Source: Flavobacteriaceae bacterium Ap0902
Lineage (GTDB): Bacteria > Bacteroidota > Bacteroidia > Flavobacteriales > Weeksellaceae
NCBI GenBank assembly: GCA_009835005.1
Contig: WTFG01000007.1
Location: forward strand, 87,568-151,567
DNA: 64,000 bases
Direction: 5' to 3'
How positions within the stretch are numbered: position 1 is the stretch's first letter; each line of letters opens with the position of its first letter. Positions 8,719 through 18,699 of the stretch are shown here, piece by piece. The notes under the pieces were generated by a model, which worked only from the letters and a program-made list of their open reading frames with translations, was not told the origin of the DNA and ran no database searches. The position numbers were made by a program, and so were the translations under genes.

Positions 8719-10061
8719 TGTATTTTATTTTTTAAAGGTTCATATAATGTGTCAATATTACCTGCTCCCATCAGCAATATTATATCATTGTCATAATGGG
8801 AAATTTCTCTTAAAGCATTCTCCAGAGAGCATACTTTAGGCTTTTTGTCATTAATTAGTTCAATTTTTTCTGCTAATAAAGAAGATGTAATGCCTGGTAT
8901 AGGCTCTTCTCTGGCAGGGTAAATTTCTAATATAATTAAATCTTCTAAAACGGCAAGACTTTGTGCAAAATCGTCTAAAAAATCTCTGGTTCTACTAAAT
9001 AAATGCGGTTGAAAAACTGCAGTTACTGATTTATTGGGATAGAAATTCTGCGTTGCTCTTATAATAGCATTTAATTCTGTAGGGTGATGTGCATAATCAT
9101 CTATAATAATTTTGCCAGAAGAAGTTTTATGTCTAGTAAACCTTCTTTTAATTCCCTGGAAACTATCTAATGCTTCTTTGATTTTATTTTCTGCTACATT
9201 CATTTTCATAGCCATGGCGATGGCACCCACAGCATTTTCTATGTTGTGTCTGCCTGGCAAATGCATTGGAATTGTTTCTATTTTTCCTTGTGGATGTGTC
9301 AAATCAAAAATGAAATAATCTGCCTTAATCTGAATGTTATCTGCAAAATAATCTGCCTTTTCTTCCACTCCATAGGACAATGCTCCTGGAACGTTTAATC
9401 CTGTCTTCGCAAAAACTTGTTTTTTAACGATACTTGCAAACTCTAAGAAGCTCTTTTCCATTTCAGACTGATCACCATATATATCCAAATGGTCTGCATC
9501 CATAGAGGTAATGCAAGCATAATCTGGGCTTAATTGTAGAAAAGATCTATCAAATTCATCAGCCTCTACCACAGAAATTTCGTTACCTCCTATAATAATA
9601 TTTGAATTGTAATTTTCTACGATGCCTCCAAGAAAAGCAGTAGAAGGTAGGTTGGCAACTTTTAAAATATGACCTAATAGACTAGAAGTCGTGGTTTTTC
9701 CATGCGTTCCTGCTACTGCTAAACACGTAGTTTCTTGTGTGATATAGCCTAATGCCTCTGAACGTTTGATGATATTATAGTTATTATCTTTAAAATAATT
9801 AAGTTCTAGATGGTTTTTTGGAATCGCAGGTGTGTAAATTACCAAAGTGTTGTCTGGTGTCAACGCTTTGGGGATTGCTTCCAATGTATCTTCAAAATGA
9901 ATTTTTATCCCTTCTTTTGTTAACAATTTTGTGAGGGTAGTAGAAGTTTTGTCATAACCCATTACTTTCTTGTTCATCTGGTGGAAATAGCGAGCAACTG
10001 CGCTCATACCGATACCACCGATGCCAATAAAATAGTAATATGTGAATTGATTGATGTTCAT
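8715..10061 (-). CDS. murC: UDP-N-acetylmuramate--L-alanine ligase
   Basis: Cytoplasmic ligase adding L-alanine to UDP-MurNAc with ATP. The 448-residue protein has the N-terminal IGIGGIGMSAVARYF nucleotide loop (UDP-MurNAc domain), the Mur-ligase ATP loop AGTHGKTTTSSLLGHIL, the VVEADEFDRSF magnesium/substrate segment, and DDYAHHPTELNA in the C-terminal domain, which is diagnostic of MurC over MurD/E. Three nt after murG and overlapping ftsQ by 4 nt. Confidence 0.97.
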   Translation of the reverse strand: MNINQFTYYYFIGIGGIGMSAVARYFHQMNKKVMGYDKTSTTLTKLLTKEGIKIHFEDTLEAIPKALTPDNTLVIYTPAIPKNHLELNYFKDNNYNIIKRSEALGYITQETTCLAVAGTHGKTTTSSLLGHILKVANLPSTAFLGGIVENYNSNIIIGGNEISVVEADEFDRSFLQLSPDYACITSMDADHLDIYGDQSEMEKSFLEFASIVKKQVFAKTGLNVPGALSYGVEEKADYFADNIQIKADYFIFDLTHPQGKIETIPMHLPGRHNIENAVGAIAMAMKMNVAENKIKEALDSFQGIKRRFTRHKTSSGKIIIDDYAHHPTELNAIIRATQNFYPNKSVTAVFQPHLFSRTRDFLDDFAQSLAVLEDLIILEIYPAREEPIPGITSSLLAEKIELINDKKPKVCSLENALREISHYDNDIILLMGAGNIDTLYEPLKNKIQ

Positions 10062-10064
10062 TGT

Positions 10065-11189
10065 TTAAACTTCTGGGTTGTTTAACTTATTCACAATAAT
10101 ATCTGCAATATCCTCTGCAGCGTTGGGTTTGGCTAATTCTTTTATATTTTTACTTAATAAATTTTTCTCTGTTTCATTTTTGCTCAAAGTGATGGCAGCA
10201 TCTGATAATTCTACAACTGCGACATCATCTTTCACCATTTTTGCAGCCTTATGGTCAACTAAATTTTGAGCATTTTTGGTTTGATGATCTTCTGCTGCTG
10301 TAGGCAATGGGACTAAAATTAGCGGTTTCCCAACCAATGTCAATTCTGAAATTGCCATAGCCCCCGCTCTAGATACTATTACATCTGCTGCAGCATAGGC
10401 AGTATTCATATCATAAATAAATTCTGTGATATGAATGTTAGGATGCTTTGGCTCTTGTAAGGCGTTGATTTTGTTCCATTCTAGTTTGCCCGTTTGCCAA
10501 ATAAGTTGAATATCTTCTTGGATCAAATTTTTAACGTCTTTTATCCAAGTATTGTTTAAGGTTCTAGAACCTTGCGAGCCGCCGACAGATAATATCACAG
10601 GTTTATTGGGGTTTAAACCAAATTTTTCTTTAGATGCCTTTTGATTGGGCAGATTTGTAAATAAATCTGTTCTAATTGGGTTCCCAGTTAAATGGATTTT
10701 ATCTTGAGGGAAATATTTTGCCATTCCGTCATAGGCGGTACAAATAGCGAAAGTTTTATTTTTTAATAATTTATTCGTAATCCCTGGAAACGAGTTTTGT
10801 TCTTGGATTAAAACGGGAATTCCTTTTTTTGCTGCTGCCCACATGGTTGGTCCGCTGGCGTATCCACCTGTCCCAATCACCATGTTGGGTTTAAAATCTT
10901 TAATAATTTTGTTGGTTTTAATCAAACTATCTATTACTTTGAATGGAAGCGTGATATTTTTAAATAAATTATCCCTTTGAATCCCTGCAATGTTTAAGCC
11001 TTTGATATCATAACCTGCTTTGGGAACCTTTTGCATTTCCATTTTGTCCTGTGCCCCAATAAATAAAAATTGGGCATGTGGAAACCTTGCCTTTAGCGTA
11101 TTGGCTATGGCTATGGCTGGGTATATATGCCCACCCGTTCCTCCACCACTCAGGATGAATCTAGGCGATATCTTGGATGACTGCTTCAC
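10065..11189 (-). CDS. murG: UDP-GlcNAc--lipid I N-acetylglucosaminyltransferase (MurG)
   Basis: Peripheral inner-membrane GT28 enzyme that turns lipid I into lipid II. The glycine-rich loop SGGGTGGHIYPAIAIA lies near residues 14-29, a second GGSQGSRTLN loop opens the C-terminal Rossmann domain, and SRAGAMAISELTLVGKPLILVPLP is the UDP-GlcNAc site. The start is GTG at 11189 (no ATG is available before the glycine loop), so the reading frame overlaps the end of ftsW by 29 nt, implying translational coupling. Confidence 0.96.
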   Translation of the reverse strand: MKQSSKISPRFILSGGGTGGHIYPAIAIANTLKARFPHAQFLFIGAQDKMEMQKVPKAGYDIKGLNIAGIQRDNLFKNITLPFKVIDSLIKTNKIIKDFKPNMVIGTGGYASGPTMWAAAKKGIPVLIQEQNSFPGITNKLLKNKTFAICTAYDGMAKYFPQDKIHLTGNPIRTDLFTNLPNQKASKEKFGLNPNKPVILSVGGSQGSRTLNNTWIKDVKNLIQEDIQLIWQTGKLEWNKINALQEPKHPNIHITEFIYDMNTAYAAADVIVSRAGAMAISELTLVGKPLILVPLPTAAEDHQTKNAQNLVDHKAAKMVKDDVAVVELSDAAITLSKNETEKNLLSKNIKELAKPNAAEDIADIIVNKLNNPEV

Positions 11190-12363
11190 TTAATTTTTTA
11201 GTTTCTTCTTCAATTTCTTCTTTTGATTTAATTTGTCTACTAACACTCAGGATAATTCCAAAGGCTAAACATGTAATCCACAGAGATGTTCCACCAAAAC
11301 TAATCATGGGCAATGGTTGGCCAGTTGTTGGAAAGAGCCCTACGGCTACCCCCATGTTAATCATGGCTTGGAATATGATAGGTATGCCTACCGCAAACAC
11401 TACCAGGGACCCAAAATAGGTGTGTATTTTGGTGGCAATAATCACAATCCGGAATAGAACCAGCATAAATAAAAATATTAATGCAATGCCCCCCACAGAA
11501 CCATATTCTTCTACAATTACAGCATATATAAAGTCAGATGAGGCTTGTGGTAATGTGTGTTTAATAGCACTTTTTCCTGGGCCTTTTCCAAATTGACCAC
11601 CCTCTACAATCGCTGCTTTGGCATTGGTTTCTTGCCATTCTTCCAGACTATTGTCTGATGGATTCATGTACCTTTCTATTCTGTTCTTCCACGTGTGAAC
11701 ACGCGTATCTGGCATTTGATCTCCATATTGTAGGGCTCCATAGATGAATAAGCCACCACAGAAAACCAATACGCCTCCTATGACCATAAGGTATTTGAGT
11801 GGGTATCCCCCGATAAAAAGCAATAGCATTACCATGGCAAATAATATTAATGCGGTGGAACCATTGGCTGGGAAAATTAAACCAATCACCACAAATACAG
11901 GTAATAACATGTATAACAAAGTCTCTGCGAAAGTCACTTTCTTTTTGCGTGTAATGGTTAAATATCTGGCTACATAGACCAATAATACCACAGAGGCTAG
12001 GGTAGAGGTTTGTATCGTGAGTGGAATTCCTGGGATTTTGAGCCATCGAGAAGCATTGGCTCCATCTATGGTAGTTCCTTGAAAATTAGTCCAAATGAGC
12101 AATAAGATAATAAAAGGCAAAGCAATCACAGCGAGCCCACCAAAATATTTGTAATCAATCATCTGCATAGAGAACATGATGACTAATCCTATAATAAGGA
12201 ATGCTAATTGTTTGCCAAATTGGCCGAACACGGTACCTGTTTGTGCAGCATATTCTATGCTTGAACTTGCAGAGAAACCTGGAAGTAAAGAGAATATAGC
12301 CAAAAGCATAATGAATGCAATCAGGTATTTATCGCCAACTAATATCTTGTTAACCCAGTTCAT
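11161..12363 (-). CDS. ftsW: SEDS-family peptidoglycan glycosyltransferase FtsW
   Basis: Polytopic (about ten segments) septal peptidoglycan polymerase acting with FtsI. Family landmarks in the 400 residues are the segment DGANASRWLKIPG, the loop THTLPQASSDFIYAVIVEEYG near two-thirds, and the closing MGVAVGLFPTTGQPLPMISFGG. Its ATG shares one base with the murD stop (TAATG). Genome position within dcw favours FtsW over the elongation homologue RodA. Confidence 0.95.
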   Translation of the reverse strand: MNWVNKILVGDKYLIAFIMLLAIFSLLPGFSASSSIEYAAQTGTVFGQFGKQLAFLIIGLVIMFSMQMIDYKYFGGLAVIALPFIILLLIWTNFQGTTIDGANASRWLKIPGIPLTIQTSTLASVVLLVYVARYLTITRKKKVTFAETLLYMLLPVFVVIGLIFPANGSTALILFAMVMLLLFIGGYPLKYLMVIGGVLVFCGGLFIYGALQYGDQMPDTRVHTWKNRIERYMNPSDNSLEEWQETNAKAAIVEGGQFGKGPGKSAIKHTLPQASSDFIYAVIVEEYGSVGGIALIFLFMLVLFRIVIIATKIHTYFGSLVVFAVGIPIIFQAMINMGVAVGLFPTTGQPLPMISFGGTSLWITCLAFGIILSVSRQIKSKEEIEEETKKLSEAVIQDIA

Positions 12364-13691
12364 TATAGTTTTTTCACTTCTTCTTTAAATAGTTTGCCTC
12401 TCTGCTCATAGTTTTCAAACAAATCAAAACTTGCATTGGCTGGTGAAAGCAATACCGTCTCCCCAGATTTACCCATCAGGTATGCAGCATTCACCGCATC
12501 TTTCATATTATCTGTTTCTACTAATTGGTCTACAAACGGAGAAAAAGTATCTACAATCTTTTTATTATCCACCCCTAAGCAAACGATGGCTTTTACCTTT
12601 TTCTTTACCATAGGAATTAAATCCGTGTAGTCATTTCCTTTGTCTTTGCCTCCAACAATCCATACCGTTGGTGTTTCCATGCTTTCTAATGCGTAGAAAG
12701 TTGAGTTCACGTTGGTTGCTTTGGAATCATTAATGAATTCTATTCCATGAATTTTCATCACTTTTTCTAGGCGATGTTCTACGGCATCAAAATCCATCAA
12801 ACTATCTTTTATAGTTTGTTTTCTAACTTTCAGGATGTTGCTATTCAGCGCTGCCGCTAGTGAGTTAGATACGTTGTGCTTGCCCATTAGAGCCAAATCT
12901 TCAATCTTCATATGCAATGTATCGTAATATTTAATAATAAATTCTGTGTCGTTGGCAAAGGCAGGTTGGGTCTCGTCTTTTAGTGAGAAACCTAGCGCTT
13001 TTGCTTTTACATTTTTTAATCTTTTCCGGATCATCTCATCTTCTGCGTTATACAAGAAATAATCATCTTTGGTTTGGTTTTTTGTAATTCTAAATTTTGC
13101 ATCAGCATATTCTTCTAAATTGTAATTGTATTGATCCAGATGATCAGGCGTTATATTTAGCAGAATAGCAATATGTGGTTTGAATGTTTCTATATCATCT
13201 AGTTGGAAACTGCTGATTTCTAATACATATAAATCATAATTCGTATCATTCATCACCATTTTGGCAAAACTGTTCCCTATGTTTCCCCCTAGACCATAAC
13301 GTAAATTTGTTTTCTCTAAGATGTGTGCAATCAGGGATGTTGTGGTTGTTTTTCCATTACTTCCTGTAACGGCAATTATAATCTTATTAGTGAATTTGGA
13401 GGCAAATTCAATTTCTGACCAGGTAGGAATACCTGCGTTTCTTATCTTTTCTATGATGGGTGCTTTTTGGGGAATACCAGGACTTTTAATTACCGCATGG
13501 GCATTCAGAATTAATTCCTCTGTATGCTTTCCAGTTTCAAAGTTGATTTCATTGGTTTTCAAAATTGCCTCATGCGCTGATTTTAATTTACCATAGTCAG
13601 ATAAAAACACATCATACCCTTTCTGCTGCGCCAATAATGCTGCACCTGTTCCGCTTTCGCCTCCGCCTAGTATGACTATTCTATTGTTCAA
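12363..13691 (-). CDS. murD: UDP-N-acetylmuramoylalanine--D-glutamate ligase
   Basis: Adds D-glutamate to UDP-MurNAc-L-Ala. The N-terminal loop VILGGGESGTGAALLAQQ, the ATP loop VTGSNGKTTTTSLIAHIL, the ITPDHLDQY segment and the C-terminal NDSKATNVNSTFYALE are all present in 442 residues. The start codon is TTG at 13691: an in-frame TAA lies five codons upstream and the Rossmann strand begins at residue 4, so no ATG start is possible. It begins 1 nt after mraY ends. Confidence 0.96.
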   Translation of the reverse strand: MNNRIVILGGGESGTGAALLAQQKGYDVFLSDYGKLKSAHEAILKTNEINFETGKHTEELILNAHAVIKSPGIPQKAPIIEKIRNAGIPTWSEIEFASKFTNKIIIAVTGSNGKTTTTSLIAHILEKTNLRYGLGGNIGNSFAKMVMNDTNYDLYVLEISSFQLDDIETFKPHIAILLNITPDHLDQYNYNLEEYADAKFRITKNQTKDDYFLYNAEDEMIRKRLKNVKAKALGFSLKDETQPAFANDTEFIIKYYDTLHMKIEDLALMGKHNVSNSLAAALNSNILKVRKQTIKDSLMDFDAVEHRLEKVMKIHGIEFINDSKATNVNSTFYALESMETPTVWIVGGKDKGNDYTDLIPMVKKKVKAIVCLGVDNKKIVDTFSPFVDQLVETDNMKDAVNAAYLMGKSGETVLLSPANASFDLFENYEQRGKLFKEEVKKL

Positions 13692-13692
13692 T

Positions 13693-14925
13693 TTATCTAA
13701 TTTTTAATGTGATGATGGCTATAACGGCTAGCATAAAACCAACAATCAAAAACCTATTTACTATTTTACTTTCATGATATTTCTGTAACTGAAAATGATG
13801 GTGTAGCGGTGACATGAGAAAAATTCTTTTTCCTTCTCCATGTTTCTTCTTGGTGTATTTGAAATAAGAAACTTGCATCATCACAGAAAGGCTTTCTATC
13901 AAGAAAATTCCACATAATATGGGTAGTAATAGTTCTTTTCTCACAATGATGGCGATAACTGCAATGAGTCCTCCTATTGTTAAACTTCCAGTATCTCCCA
14001 TGAAAATTTGTGCTGGATAAGTATTATACCATAGAAACCCTATGAGGGCTCCTATAAAAGCACCAGAGAATATCATTACTTCTTCTACATTAGGGATATA
14101 CATAATGTTGAGGTAATCAGAGAAAATGAAGTTACCAGATACCCATGCAAAGAGTGCGAGTGCTCCCATGATGATGACAGAGGTTCCTGCAGCAAGCCCA
14201 TCAATACCATCTGTGAGGTTGGCTCCGTTTGAAACGGCTGTGATAATAAATATCACTATAGGGATGAAGATTAACCAAGAATATTTGGCAGCATCTTCTG
14301 GATTCATCCAGAATAGGAAAGAATCATAGTCTAGTTCATTATTCTTAAAGAATGGAATGGTGGTTTTATTGGATTTTTCTGCTGGTTTGAATAGTTCATT
14401 CGCAGACAGAACTCTTTCTGATCTCTCTTGAGAGACATAGTCTTGTTCTCTAATCGTAACTTGATCATTAAAGTAAAGCATAGAGCCTACAATTACTCCC
14501 AAACCAACTTGCCCCAATACTTTAAATATCCCGGCTAGCCCATCTTTATTTTTTCTGTAATATTTAAGGTAATCATCCATAAAACCTATGGCTCCCATCC
14601 AGAGCATAGAAATTAATAAAATCAGAATGTATATATTATTTAATTTTGCGAATAATAAGACCGGGATTATCGTTGCTAGAATAATGATAAGACCACCCAT
14701 CGTAGGGGTTCCTTCTTTTTCTTTTTGACCTGCTAGACCTAAATCTCTAACGATTTCACCGTACTGTCTTTTGCGTAAATAATTAATAATCTTTTTACCC
14801 CAGAAAAGTGCTATCAATAAGGCACACATTACCGTTACTGCAGCCCGGAATGTTGTGGATCTCATCATATTGATGCCTGGTATATCCAAAAAAGTACTTA
14901 AATATTCTAACAAATGATATAGCAT
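13693..14925 (-). CDS. mraY: Phospho-N-acetylmuramoyl-pentapeptide-transferase
   Basis: Integral membrane enzyme linking phospho-MurNAc-pentapeptide to undecaprenyl phosphate (lipid I). The 410-residue protein has about ten membrane segments, the [11 protein letters not shown] loop (about 93-103), the MDDYLK and [12 protein letters not shown] aspartate motifs, [12 protein letters not shown], and the histidine cluster [17 protein letters not shown] near the end. A polar insertion of about 60 residues (roughly 165-225) makes it longer than the 360 residues of E. coli; I believe this is common in Bacteroidota. Confidence 0.97.
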   Translation of the reverse strand: MLYHLLEYLSTFLDIPGINMMRSTTFRAAVTVMCALLIALFWGKKIINYLRKRQYGEIVRDLGLAGQKEKEGTPTMGGLIIILATIIPVLLFAKLNNIYILILLISMLWMGAIGFMDDYLKYYRKNKDGLAGIFKVLGQVGLGVIVGSMLYFNDQVTIREQDYVSQERSERVLSANELFKPAEKSNKTTIPFFKNNELDYDSFLFWMNPEDAAKYSWLIFIPIVIFIITAVSNGANLTDGIDGLAAGTSVIIMGALALFAWVSGNFIFSDYLNIMYIPNVEEVMIFSGAFIGALIGFLWYNTYPAQIFMGDTGSLTIGGLIAVIAIIVRKELLLPILCGIFLIESLSVMMQVSYFKYTKKKHGEGKRIFLMSPLHHHFQLQKYHESKIVNRFLIVGFMLAVIAIITLKIR

Positions 14926-14928
14926 AGA

Positions 14929-16389
14929 TTATTTATTAAGTTGATTAGCGATTTCTATGGCAATTTCCATATCATCAAAAGGATATTTAATACCATTAAT
15001 TTCTTGGTAGTTCTCATGTCCTTTGCCAGCAATTAGGATTATATCCTCTTTGCTAGCAAGTTTAAAGGCAGTCTTAATAGCCTCTTTGCGGTCTGTAATT
15101 TTTAAATATTTATTATAATACTGCGGCGGAATACCTTCTTCCATATCTTTTAATATAGCTTCTGGGTCTTCTGTCCTAGGGTTATCAGAAGTTAAAATGG
15201 CTTGGTCTGCCTGTGTGGTTGCTACTTTTGCCATTTCTGGACGTTTTGTTTTGTCTCTGTCTCCACCACATCCTACGATGACAAATAGTTTCTCATTCTT
15301 GGTTCTAATATTCTGAATGGTAGAAACTACATTTTCTAAAGCGTCTGGTGTATGGGCATAATCCACGATGGTTACGATTCCTTCTTTAGAAGTAAAAGTT
15401 TCAAACCTGCCTTCTACGTTGGTTAATTCACTAAGCGTTTGCAAAACTTCCTCTTTGTCCCAGCCTAATTCTTGGGATACACCATAGACAAGAAGCAGGT
15501 TAGAAGCATTAAATGTTCCTACAAGTGCCGTCCAGAATTCTGTGCCATTAAAATTTAATAGCATACCCTGAAACTGATTTTCTAAAACTTTTCCCTTGTA
15601 ATCTGCATCTGTTTTTAAGGCAAAACTTACTTTTTTGGCTTTAGTGTTTTGAGCCATTACAAGACCATTTTTATCATCTAGGTTGATTAAGGCAAATGCC
15701 TTTTTGTTTAAATCATCAAAAAACTTCTTTTTGGCTTCTATGTAGTTTTTGAATGTTTTATGATAATCTAAATGGTCATGAGAAATATTGGTAAACGCAC
15801 CACCAGCGAAATTAAGACCAGCGATTCTATGTTGATGAATTCCGTGAGAACTCACTTCCATAAAAGCATATTCACAACCACTTTCTACGGCCTCCGCCAA
15901 TATGCTGTTAATTTCTACAATATCTGGTGTTGTGTGAGTAGAAGGAATTTCTGTTTGGTGAATTTTAATATTTATCGTTGAAATCAATGCTGCTGGATAA
16001 CCCATTTTCTCACTTAACTCATATAATAGGGTAGCGGTGGTGGTTTTTCCATTAGTCCCTGTTACGCCAATAAGTTTTAAATTATCTGTCGGGTTATGAA
16101 AGAAATTAGCCGCCATTTTCCCTAAGGCAATCGCAGCATTCTCAACTTGAACGTATGTGATTTGTTCTAACTTTTCTTCTGGTAAAATTTCACAAACAAT
16201 GACAGCCGCTCCTTTTTCTATGGCAGTATCTATGAACTCATGACCATCTACTTGGGTGCCAGACATGGCAATAAAAGCATCACCTTTTTTTATTTTTCTA
16301 GAATCAAAGCGTAGATAATTTACCTCTTGGGTATTGCTACCCAAAAGATTCATTATTCTAACTTTGTATAATAGATCGTTTAATTTCAT
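14929..16389 (-). CDS. murE: UDP-MurNAc-L-Ala-D-Glu--meso-diaminopimelate ligase
   Basis: Adds the third stem-peptide residue. The ATP loop GVTGTNGKTTTATLLYEL and the substrate motif TSDNPRTEDP are visible in 486 residues; DNPR is the signature for meso-DAP rather than lysine, agreeing with dapD at 47102. ISHDHLDYH and EVSSHGIHQHR are further family motifs. Its ATG overlaps the ftsI stop by 4 nt. Confidence 0.97.
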   Translation of the reverse strand: MKLNDLLYKVRIMNLLGSNTQEVNYLRFDSRKIKKGDAFIAMSGTQVDGHEFIDTAIEKGAAVIVCEILPEEKLEQITYVQVENAAIALGKMAANFFHNPTDNLKLIGVTGTNGKTTTATLLYELSEKMGYPAALISTINIKIHQTEIPSTHTTPDIVEINSILAEAVESGCEYAFMEVSSHGIHQHRIAGLNFAGGAFTNISHDHLDYHKTFKNYIEAKKKFFDDLNKKAFALINLDDKNGLVMAQNTKAKKVSFALKTDADYKGKVLENQFQGMLLNFNGTEFWTALVGTFNASNLLLVYGVSQELGWDKEEVLQTLSELTNVEGRFETFTSKEGIVTIVDYAHTPDALENVVSTIQNIRTKNEKLFVIVGCGGDRDKTKRPEMAKVATTQADQAILTSDNPRTEDPEAILKDMEEGIPPQYYNKYLKITDRKEAIKTAFKLASKEDIILIAGKGHENYQEINGIKYPFDDMEIAIEIANQLNK

Positions 16390-18371
16390 AATTGCTCTAA
16401 TTCTAAATAAACACTTTGCCCCTTATTAAATGCTGACCCTGGTTCTATAGATTGATTCACTACATGTCCTACACCAGAATAACTAACCTTGACCCCTAGG
16501 TTTTCTAAAGCAGGAATTACTTCCATTCCTTTTTTACCTTTAAGGTTTGGAAAAGATTTGGGCGGATTTGTTAGTTTAAATGACTGATTATTTGCTACTC
16601 TTTTTTCTAAACCTTTAGACCCTTTGGGCGTATAAAGTTTCGGTGAGTTTACATATACATGTTCCATTAATGCTTGGAAAACTGGACCAGCCACAACAGA
16701 TCCATATATTCCTTTTTTCCTAGAAGGTTTATGAACTACGACGATGCAAGAATATTTAGGGTCTTCTACTGGGAAATATCCAGCGAAAGAGGCTCTATAT
16801 TGAATAGGTTGATTTTTAATCCAATATTCTGCTCTTGCAGTACCTGTTTTACCCGCTGCGGTGTAGTGCTCATTATAAAAGGCACGCCCAGTCCCTTGTT
16901 TAACAACACCTTCTAGCATTTTTTGTATTTGTTTTATCACACTTAGGTCTGCCATCTTCTCCACGCGAACTTCTGGTTCAAATCTTTTAATGACTTCTCC
17001 ACGTTCTTTAATCTCTTTAACAAAAAGTGGCTTTAACATTTTACCGTTGTTGGCTATTCCATTGTAGAAGGTTAATAGTTGAAGTGGGGTTAGTTTACTT
17101 TCATATCCAAAAGACACAGAAGAAAGGGTTTGTTTGCTCCAAGATTCATCATCTGGACTTGGTATGTAAGGGGTCGCTTCCCCAGGGATGTCTACGCCCA
17201 ATGGTTGGTCTAATTTCCAATCATCTTTTAAAATGTCCATAAACCCATCTGGGTCATTTTGCCAAAGATCTGTAATCAGTCTGGCTGTTCCAATGTTAGA
17301 AGATTTTTCTAAAACTTGTTTAGCAGTGATGGTGCCATACCCATGAGAATCTGATATAGTTCTTCCAAACAATCTAAATCTACCATTTCCTGTTTCTACG
17401 GTAGTGGCAGAGTCAACTTCGCCAGATTTTAACGCTGCTAATAAAGAGATGGTTTTAATGGTAGAACCTGGCTCATTCGCCTCTCCTACGGCAAAATTTT
17501 GAATATCTGCATAGTTTCCATCTGCTAATCTGGTTAAATTAGCAATGGCTTTAATTTCCCCTGTTTTTACTTCCATTACGACTACGGTACCGTGATCTGC
17601 TTCGTATTCAGATAGTTGCTGGTATAATTTGTTATAAGCAATATTTTGTAAACCAATATCTATGGTAGTAACGACGTCTTTCCCTTCTATAGCATCAATT
17701 TCTGTAGAAACACTAATAGGTCTCCAGTTTCCACCGCCCATTCTTTGTTCTAGTCTTCTTCCATTTTTACCAGCTAGTAAATCATTGTATGCGCCTTCTA
17801 GACCAACTTTAAGCGAATCCCCTTTGACATAGCCCAAAGTTCTAGCCCCTATATCTCTTATAGAACGTTCCCGAATTAGTTTATCTTCTACGATAAATCC
17901 ACCTTTAATTTGACCTTTATCAAAAATTGGAAACTTTTTGATGCGATTGAGTTGGCGAAAGTTAAGATCTCTTGCAAGTCTCACATATTGCTTATTGTCA
18001 GCCTTTGCACTTAAAATCGTTTTAGCATAAAAGGAAGATGGTTTACCAAAAATAGCGCTCAAAGAGTCTGCTAATTCGTTCAAGTGTGCGTCTATAAGAT
18101 CTTGACGCATAGCCTTACCGTCAATGGCAATATCATAATGTCTTACAGAAGTGGCTAACAAACTACCATCTGCAGCGTATAGATTACCTCTTTGTGCTGG
18201 AATTTCTGCCTCTCTAAAGTTGGTACGCTGTGCGAAAGCCTCAAACCTTTCTCTTTCCTCTTGGTTGGCTTGTAGGTTAACTAATTTAACGGATATACCT
18301 ATGGCCATTACCACTAAGAGGCAAGCCACCATGTACCCTTTCAATAATATTTCTTTTTTACTATTGATCAT
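16386..18371 (-). CDS. ftsI: Septal penicillin-binding protein 3 (FtsI) with C-terminal PASTA domain
   Basis: Class B transpeptidase that cross-links septal peptidoglycan as partner of FtsW. One membrane segment (about 13-32) precedes a dimerisation domain (AQRGNLYAADGSLLA near 59-73) and the transpeptidase with active-site S303-T-I-K306, SSN at 357-359 and KTG at 508-510. The last 60 residues form one PASTA repeat, including FPNLKGKKGMEVIPALENLG. Length 661. It overlaps ftsL by 11 nt and murE by 4 nt. Confidence 0.96.
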   Translation of the reverse strand: MINSKKEILLKGYMVACLLVVMAIGISVKLVNLQANQEERERFEAFAQRTNFREAEIPAQRGNLYAADGSLLATSVRHYDIAIDGKAMRQDLIDAHLNELADSLSAIFGKPSSFYAKTILSAKADNKQYVRLARDLNFRQLNRIKKFPIFDKGQIKGGFIVEDKLIRERSIRDIGARTLGYVKGDSLKVGLEGAYNDLLAGKNGRRLEQRMGGGNWRPISVSTEIDAIEGKDVVTTIDIGLQNIAYNKLYQQLSEYEADHGTVVVMEVKTGEIKAIANLTRLADGNYADIQNFAVGEANEPGSTIKTISLLAALKSGEVDSATTVETGNGRFRLFGRTISDSHGYGTITAKQVLEKSSNIGTARLITDLWQNDPDGFMDILKDDWKLDQPLGVDIPGEATPYIPSPDDESWSKQTLSSVSFGYESKLTPLQLLTFYNGIANNGKMLKPLFVKEIKERGEVIKRFEPEVRVEKMADLSVIKQIQKMLEGVVKQGTGRAFYNEHYTAAGKTGTARAEYWIKNQPIQYRASFAGYFPVEDPKYSCIVVVHKPSRKKGIYGSVVAGPVFQALMEHVYVNSPKLYTPKGSKGLEKRVANNQSFKLTNPPKSFPNLKGKKGMEVIPALENLGVKVSYSGVGHVVNQSIEPGSAFNKGQSVYLELEQL

Positions 18372-18699
18372 TAATTAACATATAAGGTTGTACGGTTGAT
18401 TTTCTTATACTGTCTTTTGAAACTATCTCTGCTACTGCACTTTCCATTTGGCTCTGCATAAGTTCCCTATGAATATCTGAATATTCTGATTTTAAATCAG
18501 CCACATTCCTCTGTAACTTTCTTAGTTTAACTACCTTTTTATCTGCCCAGTGAGAACTACTAATGCTCAAGAAAGCCAGAATCGCCAAGAAAAAAACAAA
18601 ACGCCAATTCCCAAAAGAACCTTCCTCCACTAGGAATTTCCCTTTGAGTATATCTTTAATAGATATATTGGATTTGTTAATTTTTCTTTTCTTCGCCAT
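18361..18699 (-). CDS. ftsL: FtsL-like bitopic division protein
   Basis: A 112-residue protein with a basic N-terminus, one hydrophobic segment at about 29-46 (WRFVFFLAILAFLSISSS) and a coiled-coil-prone periplasmic part (VVKLRKLQRNVADLKSEYSD). Sequence is too divergent for motif-based proof; the call rests on topology and its position between rsmH and ftsI, where Bacteroidota carry an FtsL-like gene. FtsL works in the FtsQ-B-L complex. It overlaps both neighbours (23 and 11 nt). Confidence 0.8.
   Translation of the reverse strand: MAKKRKINKSNISIKDILKGKFLVEEGSFGNWRFVFFLAILAFLSISSSHWADKKVVKLRKLQRNVADLKSEYSDIHRELMQSQMESAVAEIVSKDSIRKSTVQPYMLINDQ

Noticed and set aside
11648..12046. 132-codon frame inside ftsW on the same strand
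   Set aside because: Out-of-frame shadow of a conserved membrane protein, with implausible Trp/His/Arg composition.
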